From positions 4,154,001 to 4,218,000 of the forward strand of contig JAUDYN010000003.1 of NCBI GenBank assembly GCA_030407005.1: a stretch of DNA of 64,000 bases, read 5' to 3'. Position numbers and translations under genes: made by a program. Source of the DNA: Desarmillaria ectypa. Its lineage: Eukaryota; Basidiomycota; Agaricomycetes; Agaricales; Physalacriaceae. Positions 12,427 through 26,000 of the stretch are shown in pieces (the stretch's first letter is position 1; the number at the start of each line of letters is the position of its first letter). The notes below the pieces were generated by a model. That model was not told where the DNA came from, searched no databases, and saw only the letters and a list, made by a program, of their open reading frames with translations.

Positions 12427-13742
12427 ATCTTATTCGCTTAAGCTCCATCTCGACCGGCCCATTTCTTCGACAATATTCGCTTTCCATTCCATCGCTATCG
12501 TCATCGCTCTTATCTTACATCAAACTCGACCAGTAACGGTACATATCTCAAAAGATACTCTTGAACTCGCATCGACATCATCTGCAGATTTTCGGCTCCC
12601 ACCAAATTTATTCTAGGAATCAAACTCACGAATCAATATTCATCGCATACCATATATCATTCCTCATTGACCGTCTGCACTTCATCAATCTCGGAACATC
12701 TCGCATACATTCATTCTTCACTTCGCATATAATACGCCTGACATAGAACTCAGATTTCTCGTGCTTCTTTTCTTCGTCTTGCAAATACAATACCGCATTT
12801 ATTTCATTCTCGATTGAGCGGCCATTTTTATTCTGTTACTTATATCTGTCTGTACCGTCGTCGCTTTCGCATTGCACATTGTATCCCCTCGGACGTGTTT
12901 TGACATGTACTACCCTACTTTCTTTGTGTAGCATTTCGAGATCTTGTAGCTATCGCACATTGCAAATAATGTTTATAGACCTGTTGTCGATACTTTTCTG
13001 TGGGATGGGTTTGCCATCTACTTGTGTGGTTCTCAGTTTGTCCAAATTTCTCATATTTCTCGGTGGGACTGACCAACTCGTAAAATAATTCTGCATCCTC
13101 ACTATTCGTAGCGACTATCATGTCCGCAACAGGTCTTTCTAGGATAGTGTATCTTTGAGTATTTACGTGAAGGAACGGGACGTAAATCTTCTGGGCCCGC
13201 CATCGGCGGTAGGTGCTGAGTACTATTGAGCAGGACATTCCTGAGAAAAGGGTCAGACACTCAACATTAACAGAGTGGTTTGATGGACTTGAAGTATCCA
13301 AATTAAAGCGCTTGGCGGTCCTTCTGAGGATTTAGGACTCGCCCGCGCGCACATCATTAGAACTACAAGTACAACCAAGAGGGGATATTTCTCAAGAGCT
13401 GTCAACAGATTATGGAGAGGTAGCTGCTGTCGGCTCACTGATCTCTCATTCGAACTAAAAGAGAATGAGTATTGAAGCATGTATATTGAAGATAACGGCA
13501 ACGATGAAAATACTGTAGACAGGAAGAAACCTGTCAAAATTTCCCCACTTTACGTGGACTCGAATTTGTGTTCTTGACCAGAAGATCGTTCCTAGAGTTT
13601 CCAACAGTTAGAAACGTTTCTTGAGAGAAATTGTGCGAACGGTGTTACCATCGATCTCTGTAGATATACTGACTATGATATGTCTCGGTTTGGCCTCCAC
13701 CTTTAGTGGCGGTTAGTTAGAGAAGAAGATATCGCAACCTAC
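12427..13742. other. Intergenic; no gene recognised
   Basis: The first few hundred bases are the PUF 3' flank. Frames on both strands are short and none matches a family I know. Confidence 0.4.
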
Positions 13743-14394
13743 CGAATGTGTGTATATGCTTTGAATTGGGGCGTGTGAGCTTCGAGCCAACGAGAGTTGA
13801 ATTTCGTTTGAGGAGTATCCGCTATTCGGGGTTCCATTTTGGATGTCGTTCCAAGCGTTGAGAAGTCCGAAGAGCGAGGCGTCGTACACTGGTGGAGAAA
13901 ACGTAAGTATGGTTCATATGCAATACGACGCAATACTACACCTCGGGAGGGCAGAAAGCAAAAGAATGCTTTGGCTCACCGCTGTTTACACAATACATCA
14001 TCTTTGGTGGATTTTGATAAAGAATATTGATATCGAGAACGCAAATAAAAGACCGACCAAACGGGTGATTATCGTATTCGTCCTAAAAACAATTAGCAAA
14101 GTGCATGGTATCTCTCGAATGCACGTACTTTCTGGACCTCGTTCAGTTCTTCAGCAGTAATAGCACCATTGCTCCAACAAGGAGGCAACCCTCGACGACA
14201 CCTAGTGTATTTCATGCTAAGGGGTACGGCTGAAAGGAATAGCGATCAATATATGTAAAACGCGATTGAGAAGAAATCATCTTACCTTGATTTTCGCTCG
14301 GTCTGCGTACAAGGTAATCCTTCGTCTACACAGTATCTAAAGGTCACAGGTGTCCTCTGTATCAGACGTAGTACTTGCGCTCCATCTACAGCAT
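13743..14394 (-). other. Possible coding remnants of an unidentified gene
   Basis: On the minus strand four open blocks are bounded by plausible splice signals: 14286-14394 (AG acceptor, GTAAG donor), 14129-14229 (TTTCAG acceptor, GTACG donor), a block starting at 14082 after TTTTTAG, and 13743-13888 (CCACCAG acceptor, GTAGG donor). They read, for example, GAQVLRLIQRTPVTFRYC, GAITAEELNEVQK and FGLLNAWNDIQNGTPNSGYS. The first two blocks do not join in phase, so either a frameshift has occurred or a border is wrong. I do not recognise the family. The borders and protein-like composition argue for a decayed gene rather than chance, but weakly. Confidence 0.3.
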
Positions 14395-15027
14395 CTATAA
14401 AACCATAAGTCAATGTGCGGCAGTCGCAGAAATGGGAATGTCTCAAATTTTGAAGACTACGCTGATACGATATCGATGAGTACTAGTAGGGAACCCGGAT
14501 GTACTAAACTCGGCCACGGATATTGCACCCTTGAATCTCTTAGACAGAAGGTGCACCAAAGGGCAGGTCAGGAGGTGGTTTCTATTGGTTCGTGTGGTTC
14601 GTGTATGAGATCGTGTTGCTTAGGTCTGGGGGGACAGATTTCACCTTTCCCGATGAGGATGAGAAATATGGTTTCAGAGTTGCAGAAGTAGTGACTATTG
14701 GACTATCAGTGAACCAATCTCTGTATGCGACTATCAGAAGGAGATTTTTGGGGAAAAAAGATTACCAGGATATTGATATACCAAGAGTCTTTTTGATAGT
14801 CGTTGCTGTATTTCCAGACCTGTACATAGGACTGGTAAGCAGTTGAAGAGTTTGCTATCGAATGAGGAGAGACAAAGAAGGGGGGCTCACTGCCAAAGAG
14901 TCTGACCAGATAAAATTAAAATATGAGATTGTGTACAAGGAAGCAACCTAATCCTCAATCGTGATCCCCTATTGCATCCCAAATGAAGGTTGTCTACGTG
15001 GACTCCGCGTTTGGCGTAGCACAGGGT
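14395..15027. other. No assignable gene
   Basis: Short frames only. It may include upstream exons of the minus-strand remnant at 13743-14394, but no border could be fixed. Confidence 0.3.
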
Positions 15028-15153
15028 TAGTAAATTCGAGCAATATGTGAATTAAGAAGGACAGAACACAAGTCGGTCCATGTTAGCATGATAGTAACTT
15101 GAAGGGGTTGTCAACGGTCGCGGAAAAATATTTTCTCACGCCACAACCGCGAC
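15028..15153 (+). repeat. Dispersed repeat, right copy of an inverted pair
   Basis: Matches the reverse complement of 3436-3560. Its right end is a 37-base hairpin-capable segment (15117-15153) starting GTCGCGG and ending CCGCGAC, a perfect 7-bp inverted repeat. The left copy has a decayed arm. The family is unknown. Confidence 0.55.
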
Positions 15154-18100
15154 ACGATGATTCTTCTCTTCCACTGTAACCGCATCTTTTTTTTTTTTTT
15201 GGCTCTCAGGCTGTTCAATTTATCGTATGGGTGACTCACTCATATTTACGCTTACTCCTCCTGCATAATTCCAATTCCTATTTTTCCGGTACATCGGAAA
15301 ATATGACTTCTTGAAAAATTCTCTATTGCATGGGCGCTGGAGATGGCTTTCTACGTGACATCTCACCTAGAGATGGTTTACGGGCGCGGAATATATATAC
15401 AAGGCTGTAAGCGCATTTCCTTTCTAACCTTTCAAATTGTTTCCTTGATGATTTCCAGGACTACGGTCTAGTCTTCATGCGGATATCAAAGGCTTTATCC
15501 GAGTCGCAGTCATGCCACTGGTAACGATCCACATTCCGTTATTTCAATACCGCTTGGTTATTCAATTCGCTGTATTCAGTGCTGTACCACAGTTCCTGCG
15601 GCTGGCCGGATATTGTTGTCACGTTAGTCTCCGTCTACCACTAACCCCTAACTGAACTCGAGGACAGTTAGTCATTTCTATCATCTCGATGCCGAAATGT
15701 AGGTGCAAGTAGGCGCCTTCGCCGTCTTTCTTTCACACATACCTCGAACAAAAGAAAATCACCGGGTTATCGTAACTGGTAATGGACTCAATTCCTATGC
15801 CGTTTTTTCATGATCTCCAGGTACCTTGGACCATACCGTGTGTCGTTCTGATGTGTGCATCTGTCATCGGAGATTTGCGAGTTGCGGGTTACAGACCCTT
15901 CCTATTGGTCGCAGTCGACGCTGTATGAACATGATGAGAACGTGCTGGAGTTTTTCATATGCCGGCGTTTCTGCACACAAGTACCTGTTCATCCGTGAAT
16001 TTCCTGATTTATGCTTGACCTTAGCTTGTGAGCTTTGTAATTTTATTATTCCTTCCACTCTAGTTCCGGTTCTGAACGGGCCTCGACAGCAGCAGGGCCT
16101 TACTTCCCCCTGCCTGGTGATCTGAATGATGTATGACAGATTTAGGTCATCCGCTCCCATTCGGAGATCTGTATAGGTTCACGGAGTGTGAAATTAAGGC
16201 GGCTGCCTTTTGTTTGTCAAAGCGTCGTTCACTGTGGGCGCAGTCATTGACTTACCCTGGCTGTGTCAGTGAGGCTAGACGTCTATTTTGCTCAGCTTTT
16301 CACGGGGCGGCGTGTGTCCCTGCTTTTTATGTGACTTTCATATTACTGATCTTGGTGAGCTGCATCAATTGGGAATGCTCATCCTCCCCCTCAATCTCGA
16401 TGATTCTAGATGAAGAATCTGAGACTGCCCCACGTGAAACAAAGGGCCGCGTGGGGTAAGTTGGTGGATCCACTTTCCTCATTCTGCCCTTCCTCGGAAC
16501 TCGGAGCGCCTAACTGAAGGGCAAACACGATCCGATGCTAGTAAGGATCACTGATCCTAAGTTCTTAGGTACAGGTACGATTTTCTGGCGATGGGCGGCG
16601 AAACCTGGTTGGTTTGGTTTACGGCGCTTCTGGTTCGAAAATCTCGGACGAGGATATGTACCCTCCAGAGTGAATGTAACTCGTGATTGATTCTATTTTT
16701 GACCGAAGGAGAGGTGGTCTTGTGACGAAGACGGAGGGGATATTTGAATATTCTTAATGAATTCCGGCACCACGCGAAGTTGGCGTAGCGGATTCGGGCG
16801 GCGAAGTTGAGTACATTCCGTCGGTGGAGAAGAAGTGCTCTGATTCTTTTCTTGCGGGGTTGAGGGGAATGTGACCCTGAACGGGATGCGAAGGGTGGAT
16901 GACGGCCGTCGGCTGAGAAGAATCTGCCTTCTCCTGAAAGTGCCTTCATACGGGTGATTTAGACCTCTGTGCTGAATGAAATACAGCCGAAATGAAAGGT
17001 AGAATGGAAAAGAAAAAAAAGATAAACGTAAAGCGTGATTTGGGGTAAGATAAAACGGAAAGTAATCAATTAAGTACATTGAGAAAGCACCGCCACATCT
17101 TGGGTTACGCTGGGGGAAGGGGATACCACTCACCGAGCCCGAGACCGAGTGTGGCTTTAACGTCTGGTAAGCGATTACCACCATAGCTATCGAGTTGAAC
17201 TTTTCAGTGGGCCCGGCGGCATGTGCATACCACCGTCGGAAGGCAAGCCGGCGGAAGTAATTTTACGTCCCCATTGTGTTAAAGAACTCTCGTTCTTTAT
17301 GAAGAGATGAGTAGCATTGGAGAGCCTGTCATTAGAATTATCACAGTATGGAAACGACGGAACGGTGTTTGGAGAAGAGAAACAGGACTGTGGGGAATCT
17401 GGATCGTATGATTCACAGTGAGTCATGCATCGAACTTCTGTCGAATCCTCAGTGTCGAGGGTGTTCCAGTACCGGTGGCTTGGTTGACCCAGAGTATTGA
17501 TAAGTGAAGAGGGCGCGATCTCCCACGATCATGAATAGCAGCGTGGGGTTACTGTTCAAGTGGGGTATTCGGCTGTGAACAATGTTTGAGGGGCTATATG
17601 ATAGGTGACCTGAGACGTGGAGAATGAGTGCCCAGTTCCCAAGCTTCGCAATATGGAGTGCGAAAGCATAACTCGATTATGATAATCCTTCCCGATAATG
17701 AATTCCGTACCGAGGTGTTCGATAAAGGTGTGAATTAACAAGTGACAGGGAACCATTGTGCGTCTACCTACAAGGGTTCCGGCGCCAAGAAACTACTAGA
17801 AAGCCGAAGAAAATAAAATAAACTTCACTGAGTAATGGATAGCGTAATACTTACCAATCCCAACGGTGAGTCTGGCGAGTATGAGTGCTTGCGATAATCC
17901 GTGCCAAAAATATCACGCGAGGTGTTTTGTATATACATATGCCAGTAATCGTGGATTCCAGTAATTATAGGGCACTGAAAGCAGAAAATGGCGTACAGGT
18001 GATTTATTGTATCGCCCAGCATGCGAAGCCTTGACGTCGAGGTTGGAATGTGAAAACTGGACCGGCTCCATAGTCGGTCCGAAAGCCGAGGCTGCTTAGC

Positions 18101-18297
18101 AAACAGGTGCTCTACTTCCAAGCTTTCTAACGACCACGACGCTTTACTGTTACTCGTACCTGACCTAAAACGACGTCTTGTAAGAATGAACATTAACAAG
18201 TTCCATTTGTATCTCGACCACTCTGATAGGGTTTTAAGTCTCACCGCGTCTTTATATAGCTTGCGTTCAGTAAAAGATCACTTCCACCCATCCGATT
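15154..18297. other. No assignable gene
   Basis: A poly-T run lies near 15190. Two overlapping minus-strand frames at 16557-17184 (130 and 163 codons) are basic and Ser/Pro/Arg-rich but resemble nothing I know. The minus-strand frame at 17825-18244 is likewise unassigned. No reliable splice structure was found. Confidence 0.35.
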
Positions 18298-18514
18298 TGT
18301 TGGAATCCTGGGTGTTGCGCAGGGTAGACTCCAGGCTGGTAAAGCCAGATGTAAAGGAATTGTTATTCTATGGCTCCTACAGAGCTCATATTTATACTAC
18401 TTCGCACTAGAATCTAGAATGTACTATAACTTTCTACGACTCTCTTGCTTACTCATCGACTCTCGGCATGATGCCGGATTGCTCCTTCTAGAACTTTCCA
18501 GCAAAATCCTAACA
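18298..18514 (-). mobile_element. Solo LTR, 217 bp, with CGATT target duplication
   Basis: On the minus strand it starts TGTTAGGATT and ends ATTCCAACA. The perfect duplication CGATT flanks it at 18293-18297 and 18515-18519. It carries the palindromic block CGGCATGATGCCG (shared with the solo LTR at 19754), a TATA-like box (18389-18396), and a perfect TTC-TA-GAA-CT-TTC array (18486-18498) of heat-shock-element type. No internal region of this family was found in the window. Confidence 0.9.
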
Positions 18515-19753
18515 CGATTTTTTTACACGCTATTATGCCCATATATTTAATGCGGCGCTGCCAAGCCACGGGCAAGTCATCTGGTATTGAAGGTGTAGCA
18601 AGATGTGGGAAGGACAGTCAGTCGTGGTTGATATCAAAATACGGCATCTGAGCCCCCAGCTTTCGGTACAATAGCTGATTAATCTTCATGGTGGTATGAC
18701 GTTCTATTCAAAGCATCGGGTCATACCGGATGTCTGGTCTGGTTTCTGCGAGGCAATGGAGTCACTGTTTAACGGAATGAGTTCAGTGCGCCTATCACCG
18801 GTCCATGCTATGGTGCGAAACTGTCCTTTTTTAAACTGCTCATTACCTTACGTTCTCTCGGTGTACAGGGGGAGGCACTACAGAATCCCCTCATGGGATT
18901 CATTTTCCTGCGCTTATTTGTTGCAAGATCTGGCGCTTGGCCCCAGCATCGTAATTTCAGGCGACTTGCACGACGTAGACCCGCGTTGATACATTGTCAA
19001 CTTTCAACCTTCCTTTTATCATCGTCAACGGATCTTCCCCTTACGGGGAGGGAGTACACGCTGTTGCCAACATGTTGACGCTCTGCTTGGCTTGCTTTTC
19101 CAAGTCGGTCGGACCACTGATGATAATACAATTTAATCCAGTCCATTTTCCCTTTCGTGACGATCTCTTTGAATTCCAACAAGATGACGTTTCAACGTCC
19201 GTGTGATCCACGCGAGTTTTTATAAAGTAAAAAAATCATACTCCCTTCTCTAAATTTCCTCGTCGTGTTCATGACATCTATTTTTTGGCCTTGAAGACAT
19301 TGTTTGTGGCTGCCATGGAGGTTTAAACCTGTGATCATTAAATCCTATCTTCATGTCATTACTCTTCGCCGGATGCCTTCGGTGAGTCTTCTTCTATCGG
19401 GTTTTATAATAATGATCTATCAGAACAAGAGAATATAATGGTTGCAATGTTGCCTCTCTTTTTCCTCGAAAGATGGAATTTTAACTGACAGGCTTTTCTT
19501 GGTCCAACGCCCACCGTACTTAACTGTTTTGGCCAGCCGATGTGTCCGATACAGCTCCCACATTGTGTACATTTACACATATCAACCAGGATACATCTAA
19601 GAACCGTTGATCTACTCTTTCTTCTTCTAAAATTCTAGCGGATACTAAATACAAATTTCAAAGAGCCCCCGCTCACCTCGCGGAAATCCTCTGAGCACTT
19701 CGCAAACGTTATATCACTCTATCTGACGGTCCTTGGGCATGGTCAGGGGTTTA
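18515..19753. other. No assignable gene
   Basis: Lies between two solo LTRs of related type. The longest plus-strand frame (18696-18989, 97 codons) resembles no family I know. Confidence 0.35.
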
Positions 19754-20001
19754 TGTTGTAATTTGAAAGTTGAGCCGAGATGATGGCAATCCGGCATCAT
19801 GCCGAGCTTGCTGATTAAGAGAGAAATATTAGGAAACTTGTAGAAGATTCTAGTAAATTAGCATTTAGCATATAAGTAGGTACAGTAGTGTACATCTGCG
19901 TGCATTTGCAGAGCTCAGCCAAGCGCAATACTATTGGCATGACACTACGCATGTACTAACTGGGAACGAACTGATCTACTCATCCCCCGTTTTTCACAAC
20001 A
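19754..20001 (+). mobile_element. Solo LTR, 248 bp, with GTTTA target duplication
   Basis: Starts TGTTGTAATT and ends TTCACAACA, flanked by the perfect duplication GTTTA (19749-19753 and 20002-20006). It contains CGGCATCATGCCG, the same block as in the minus-strand LTR at 18298, and CATATAAGTAG around 19870 as a TATA box. Upstream of that, GAA, TTG, GAA and TTC start at 19833, 19838, 19843 and 19848, a 5-bp-phased heat-shock-element-like array with one mismatch. Confidence 0.88.
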
Positions 20002-20006
20002 GTTTA

Positions 20007-23000
20007 ATTTGAGAAACGTGTTGAAATGCAACCTCTGAACATATACAGAGGACAAATGACTCATCTGTAGGCCAAATTTCTCAGCGGCACTCTAGCCGGG
20101 CACCTAGAATTTTGCAAGCGGCCTTGCAAGCGTGCGTGAGCGTGACAGGGAAGTGTTCGAGATTTCCTGTCTGCAAAATGCTTCCTGGAGCTTGTCAGTG
20201 CTTCCAGAGGTAGAGAAATATGAGAGCCTTCCGCAAAGACGAGAAAGACGAAGGTTATTTTGAGGTAATACTATCTCAAAGTTTAAACTCAAAAGTCAAA
20301 GAATCAAGCTCAAGAGCGATTCTTCGACCTAAGATATCTGTTAAATCAATAATCTATATAAAAATGGACGAAGGGAGAGCCTAATCCCAAGGGAAGTGGC
20401 GTACGGTATGGACAGACTCGGAGAAGGGAATTGAAGACAGGTTGAAGAATGTAATAACCTCTCTGAAAACTATATTGGGATAACTTTTGACAATACATGT
20501 CAAAGATACAAGCACCGATCTCTTGTTTACACAGTTACGTGAAAACCAAGGATGTGAGTTGTGCACCATCCTCCTGCCGAGTGACTTCCCTTCAACGTCA
20601 ACCTTCTTTCGGCGTGCCGCTCCGTGTCCTGCGTCAATCCTGCTTAGCTGCATTCGACTGCGGGAGGCCGAATATAACAGCGACAGAGCTTCTAGACCCG
20701 TCTGCCGAAACCATGGAGACGCCGGTAGGCGTATCCTTCTCCCAGCAACCGGTTAGACTTCTCTGATATTCCCATCACCCACCGTAAATCTTCCTTATCT
20801 AGCGCGGCTCCCTCGCACTTTTACCCCGCACTGTTGGCGTTGATACCAACCCTGCAGGCTCGATGTCGGGCGAATGCGAAAGTGTGTTCGTCGCATGACC
20901 CTCGGAATTGGGTCTGCGGTCTCTGTTACTGCTTCCACGCGCGCTAGTAAAATGCGCCTTTTCCAAAAAACTATTAATCCGGAATACATAAACCATATGT
21001 GAAGCCACCCATGACAATGACAGGTTGTAACAGTAGATTCTTGAACAGTTAAATAAAAAACCAAAAGCGGACGCAGCCCTTCGTAGGCTTTCAATTACAG
21101 ACTATAACGCAGTTCCCAACGAATTTACACCAGCGAAGTTTCAATGAAATACATTATCGATTCAAAACTTTCACGGGTTGCGGCCTTGGGTCCTTATCCG
21201 CATAGGCACTATGCCGCGTTCCTTAAAAATTCCTGTGAGCTCTGCTTATCCGAATATCCTTTCGGGTCGGACCTTGTTCACTACCAAGGGTTCTACATGC
21301 ATTGTGCGTCAAAAAGTCCGAGAAAGGTAGCAAGGGTTCTTTTCGGTCGAGAATGAACCACGAGACTTAAGACTGACAGAGAGTCCAGGCCTTTAATCAG
21401 TGTATATCGTTGGTGGGAAAGGAACAAGGTTCAGGGGCAATTTGTTTGGTCAGAAGTCCTTGCGATGCAGTCGCTGTTTAAAACTGTTAAAAATTGTTTA
21501 AAAGAGTATTTAGAAACCCTAGCCAAATGAAGTCGAAGATAATCATGGATTCTTGAAGGAAAATCCGGAATAGACGAGTGAATGAAGAGGCATAGCAACA
21601 CTTATAGTGTTACATTGAGGAAGAGTAGGTTATCCCTCAAATATGCGAGAATCGATCATCTGAGATAGCGAAAGCACGGAGGCAAGGATATAATTGTTAT
21701 TAAAGACTTTGAGTGGGCCGAGGTCTGAACATAAACGGGTAGATCAGCTTGCTTGGAGATGGATAAAGCTTGGTAACGACGGGAAAGCCTGATATGCGCT
21801 TATGGGCACAGGTTGAGCCTAGGTCTGACAGCAATAGAGAAAGTTTTATGCTCGGCGGCTTGGGAGGGATAGACAAGAAATGATAAAAGTCGAGAAGTGA
21901 TTAAATAAATGGCGATGTCTACCACTCGAGCTCATGGTCCATCAATTGGCCTAGAAGACCTCCAGGAGGGATCTTCCGGGACCTGATAAGCCTAGATGTT
22001 CTACTGGTAATTCGATAGTCAAATTTTAGTTTTAGGAACTAGAAGGCGCGGTCATTCCGACTGTACGAGCTTTTATGCGAAATATTCTTGGTATGGCAGT
22101 GGGAGGCAACGCCGTGGGCCTGAAATAACGTCATTTTTTAAGCTCTGTCAGTGAAATACATCAATTCACTAGAAATTTAGATGACCCAAACAAGTTGCTT
22201 GCTAGGACCAATAAAGATAATGACACCGTCAGCACGGGAAGAAATATTTCTATTTTCAGCCACGTACTTCACAATTATCCTTTCCAAGGCGCTGTCAGAC
22301 CACAAATACATCTAGTCAAAAAGCTATGATCGCCAGCTTACTGGATATTGTTCTCAAACCTAGGGAATCAGTGTCGAGTTACTCTGAATTGGACCATTTG
22401 AAATGAAAGGGGTTACTAATTTACGATATTCAACAAATCGACCGCAGCGTTGTGATTACGTCCCAGTCAGCATTCACGATAAACATATGGCTGCAACTTG
22501 CTTTGCGTAGACCACCCCTGGTATTGCATAACTTTTCATGTCTATATGGTCGGCATGGATTACGAGTCCGGAATTAAATTTCCTTAACCGAGAAGGGCGA
22601 TTTGCACCGACCTATAGTCCGTTACACCAGAATACTCAGACTGAACTTCTAGATGAAGAGCTTTACTGTTGAAATGTCACACACCAACACACCGATGTAA
22701 AGGTTACTTTCCCTAGCAAAACGTGATTAAGATCCCGAAAAGCCCAAGTGTGGAGGAGCGCAGAAATCAATTGCTGCGGGGTGACGCCACTTACCTGAAT
22801 ATTACAAGATAGAAAACATTGCATCGCCCTAAAGGGGCGAGTTGATTTGGCTGCAGTGTGGTGTGGTGTCCAGGTTAATACTTTTAGCTACTGAGCAGAG
22901 AAGGCCTTAGATCACTGTGTTCGCGATTACTCTGAGTAGTGAAATCACAAAGGCTGCATGTGATAGAAGACGCCGTGCCTCTGCAATGGTTCACCTGATG

Positions 23001-26000
23001 AGCCTTGTGTTCATGATTATCAAGGCTATTGGCTACTTACTGGACGACATCCAATCAAAGCGACACAGGACGGCCTGGTAAGTCCGTGTACATGATACTA
23101 CCCTAAAAGTGTGACCTTGGAACGAACCTGACACGCGAGCAGAGAAGCACCCAGACGGAGATAACCGCATGATCCAATCGGTGAACGTATTTCGCTGGAA
23201 AGCTGTGAAAAACTCCTCAATCCTAAATGTTCTTCCTTGAATTAAGATGAGTGTCAGGATAGAAGCTCGAAGATAACAGAATAATCAACATGAGTTTTTA
23301 GTTCCTTTGGACAGAATTTGTGGTGGAGCGGTATCCTAGGAGTTAAAATAACCTGAAAGAAAGGTCATCCATCAACTTGTCAGGCTGGTCTGTAATCCGT
23401 AGTCAAGCTTTGATAAATATTAATAGAATTCTCTGACGCTCGGGAATGAAATACCGAATCATGTAATGATTATCTATAATGCGGGGTGATCGTCGACAGA
23501 AATTTTGAAATGGTGACTCATCAAGAATTGGAAGGCCAAATACTCTCTGCGAATCTCGGACACAACATTAGGAGATGTTTCGAACACGGTGGAAAGTAGT
23601 GGCGATGTGGCAGTGCACAAGGTAACCACGTGGTGTAACATCACGCACAAAATTCACTCCTTTAACTGCTTGGTGGCTGCACAATGGTTGCATTCAGCTC
23701 GATACTTACGGTTTTCGTTGCGCTGACGCTGCTTAGCTTTGTAATTATATGACTTCAGGACAGAATACCCGAGCTTCCCAAGGAAATCCGGCTAACTCCT
23801 AGTAATGCGCGGCATGCACTAATGTGATTCGGCTGGGCGTATCGCCACAATTCTGGAAAGTGTCGTACTTTACCACAAGTCTATGGATTGATATGCAAGC
23901 GAACTTTCCCTTCTGCTACTGCGCAAAATGCTGGGCCTAGAGTACGCCAATACTGTAGTATTCCTGGATAACTTATGATTGGTCGGTATTCTGGTTCTGG
24001 CCGTGAACAAGGACCTACTTACTCATCTATTCACGTTATTATTACCTCCGGGACAGCTAGTCAAATCTTGTGCCTCGTCCAAGCTATTTTAATTCGAATT
24101 TCATATACCATCGGATGCGGCTCGACTCGGAGGTACGAGTCGAATCAAACTGCAAACTGTTCACCGGCCTCATGTGACGGAAGATTCCTGGAAAGGTCTA
24201 GTAACCAATCAGGCTCGATCTACCAATTCATACTACTTTTTAACCCGTTTGGGCATCCCAACTATTCTTCCCGATATATGGTCGGTCAGCTGGGTATTTG
24301 TAAAAAAACTGCGCGCCACTGACACTGATATAAAGGTAGGCATGTTTTGAACATATTTTCTCCAGTCAAGCACCCCAACTTGTCCCTAAATCAACGTTGC
24401 ATTCTCTCTCGCACTTAACTATGTGTACTTCTTCATTATACTTCGTCCTGGTCTGCCATCATTCCGGGAACCAATATTCATCCGAGAAGCCATCCTCGAG
24501 TACACCGGTGCCGACGCGTAATGGTCGCGGTGCCAGCGAGCCTCAGTGTTGCCATTGTGGATGGAGAGGTGCCCATGCCCCAGGGTGTCCTTTCGGGTAA
24601 AGGAGCGGAATCAGGATTCCGTGCGTTCTTCTTTCTTATCTTCTCTTTTGTCGCCGCTTACCAGCCACTTTGCCATCAGAACACTTGCTCCACACCGTGC
24701 GCATCGCGGTTTCTTTGAACCATCACTTTCACATCCCCCTTTCCAACAGTCCATCGTCGTCATAATTGTTTTCCGTTGCTTACTTATATTGCAGCTTTAC
24801 TCGCCCATCGTATATTTATTTCACATAACATAAACTTGTCATAGATGGCCTGTACATGTATACTCGTAGCTAGTTGATTGTAAAATTCCACTTCTGTATC
24901 GGAGCCCGAGATAAGATGAACGAAGCTTCTTATACCTGTTCCGTTCAAGGGATCTATGCTCCGAAAACTGTCCCTGCATCTGACGGAAGACATAATGAGT
25001 TCAAATAAACCGTGAGACCACGACGGTGGATGCCGTAAACAAACATCGCACCTTTCATTCATCCCTTCCCTTGATGGATGATCTATTCATTTCCGACACT
25101 ATGGTATGGAAGAAACAAAACTTTGTTCAAGGACTCTGGAAATTTTCAGAATCCGGAATCGACATGATAATTTGATCTCTTAATCTTGCTCTACATGAAG
25201 AGTGTCGCTCTCTCGTCCGGGTTATTAACATGACTCCATAATAACCATGGTGATAATCCCGGGGGTTCATAGGATACCAATTATCCACGCCGCTGGTTCT
25301 AATCTGTGTCACCGATCAATCTTGGAGCTCCACAATTCTAGTAACTTTCTACCCACATGATAACAGTGAACAGCACCGTTTCCATGATCCTTTTACTTCT
25401 CTTACCTCTCTTTGATGTGCAGATCACTATCACTTGCGCTCCGCTCCACATTCCAATAGTCGCATACATTATTCGATAGCGTGCCCATAAAAATCCAAAC
25501 TACATAGAGCCGTGGATCCTGTTGGGCGACAAGCCATTTCATCTCCGGTATTACTTGTACATGAGAAGGCGTCCTATCTAGTGGTATCCAACAGAAAGGC
25601 AAGTTATCGCTTGAAGAATATTCCATTGCTGCGCTTTATTCATCAATGTAGAACAATGAGGACTCATGCTTGAGTGCGAGTTTGCTTCACGACATCTTTT
25701 AGACATATTTGAAAAAGACATTGCCATGAGAAATTCAAATTGACAGCGCGTGAAGGAATATCACGTGATCGAGATCATTGAATTCTCACGTTCTATGTTT
25801 AATTCTTCTTTGCTTACTACCACCACCACCAGTACGGCGACGTTCTGTGCACCGCAAACAGAAACGGACCTACCTCTCTCTCATGATTTTCATACATTCA
25901 GCAGTAGCTGTTCTTGCGTTCTTAGGTAGCTGGGTGTAAACTGAGACAATGAGCTGGTCCAGCAGTGGTAAGCTCTTGGGCTAGAACAGGTAGGTGTACT

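Noticed and set aside
25945..25990. tRNA-like A box (TGGTCCAGCAGTGGTAAG) with a following CTAGA.
   Set aside because: No B box (GGTTCGANNCC) and no pairing acceptor stem nearby.
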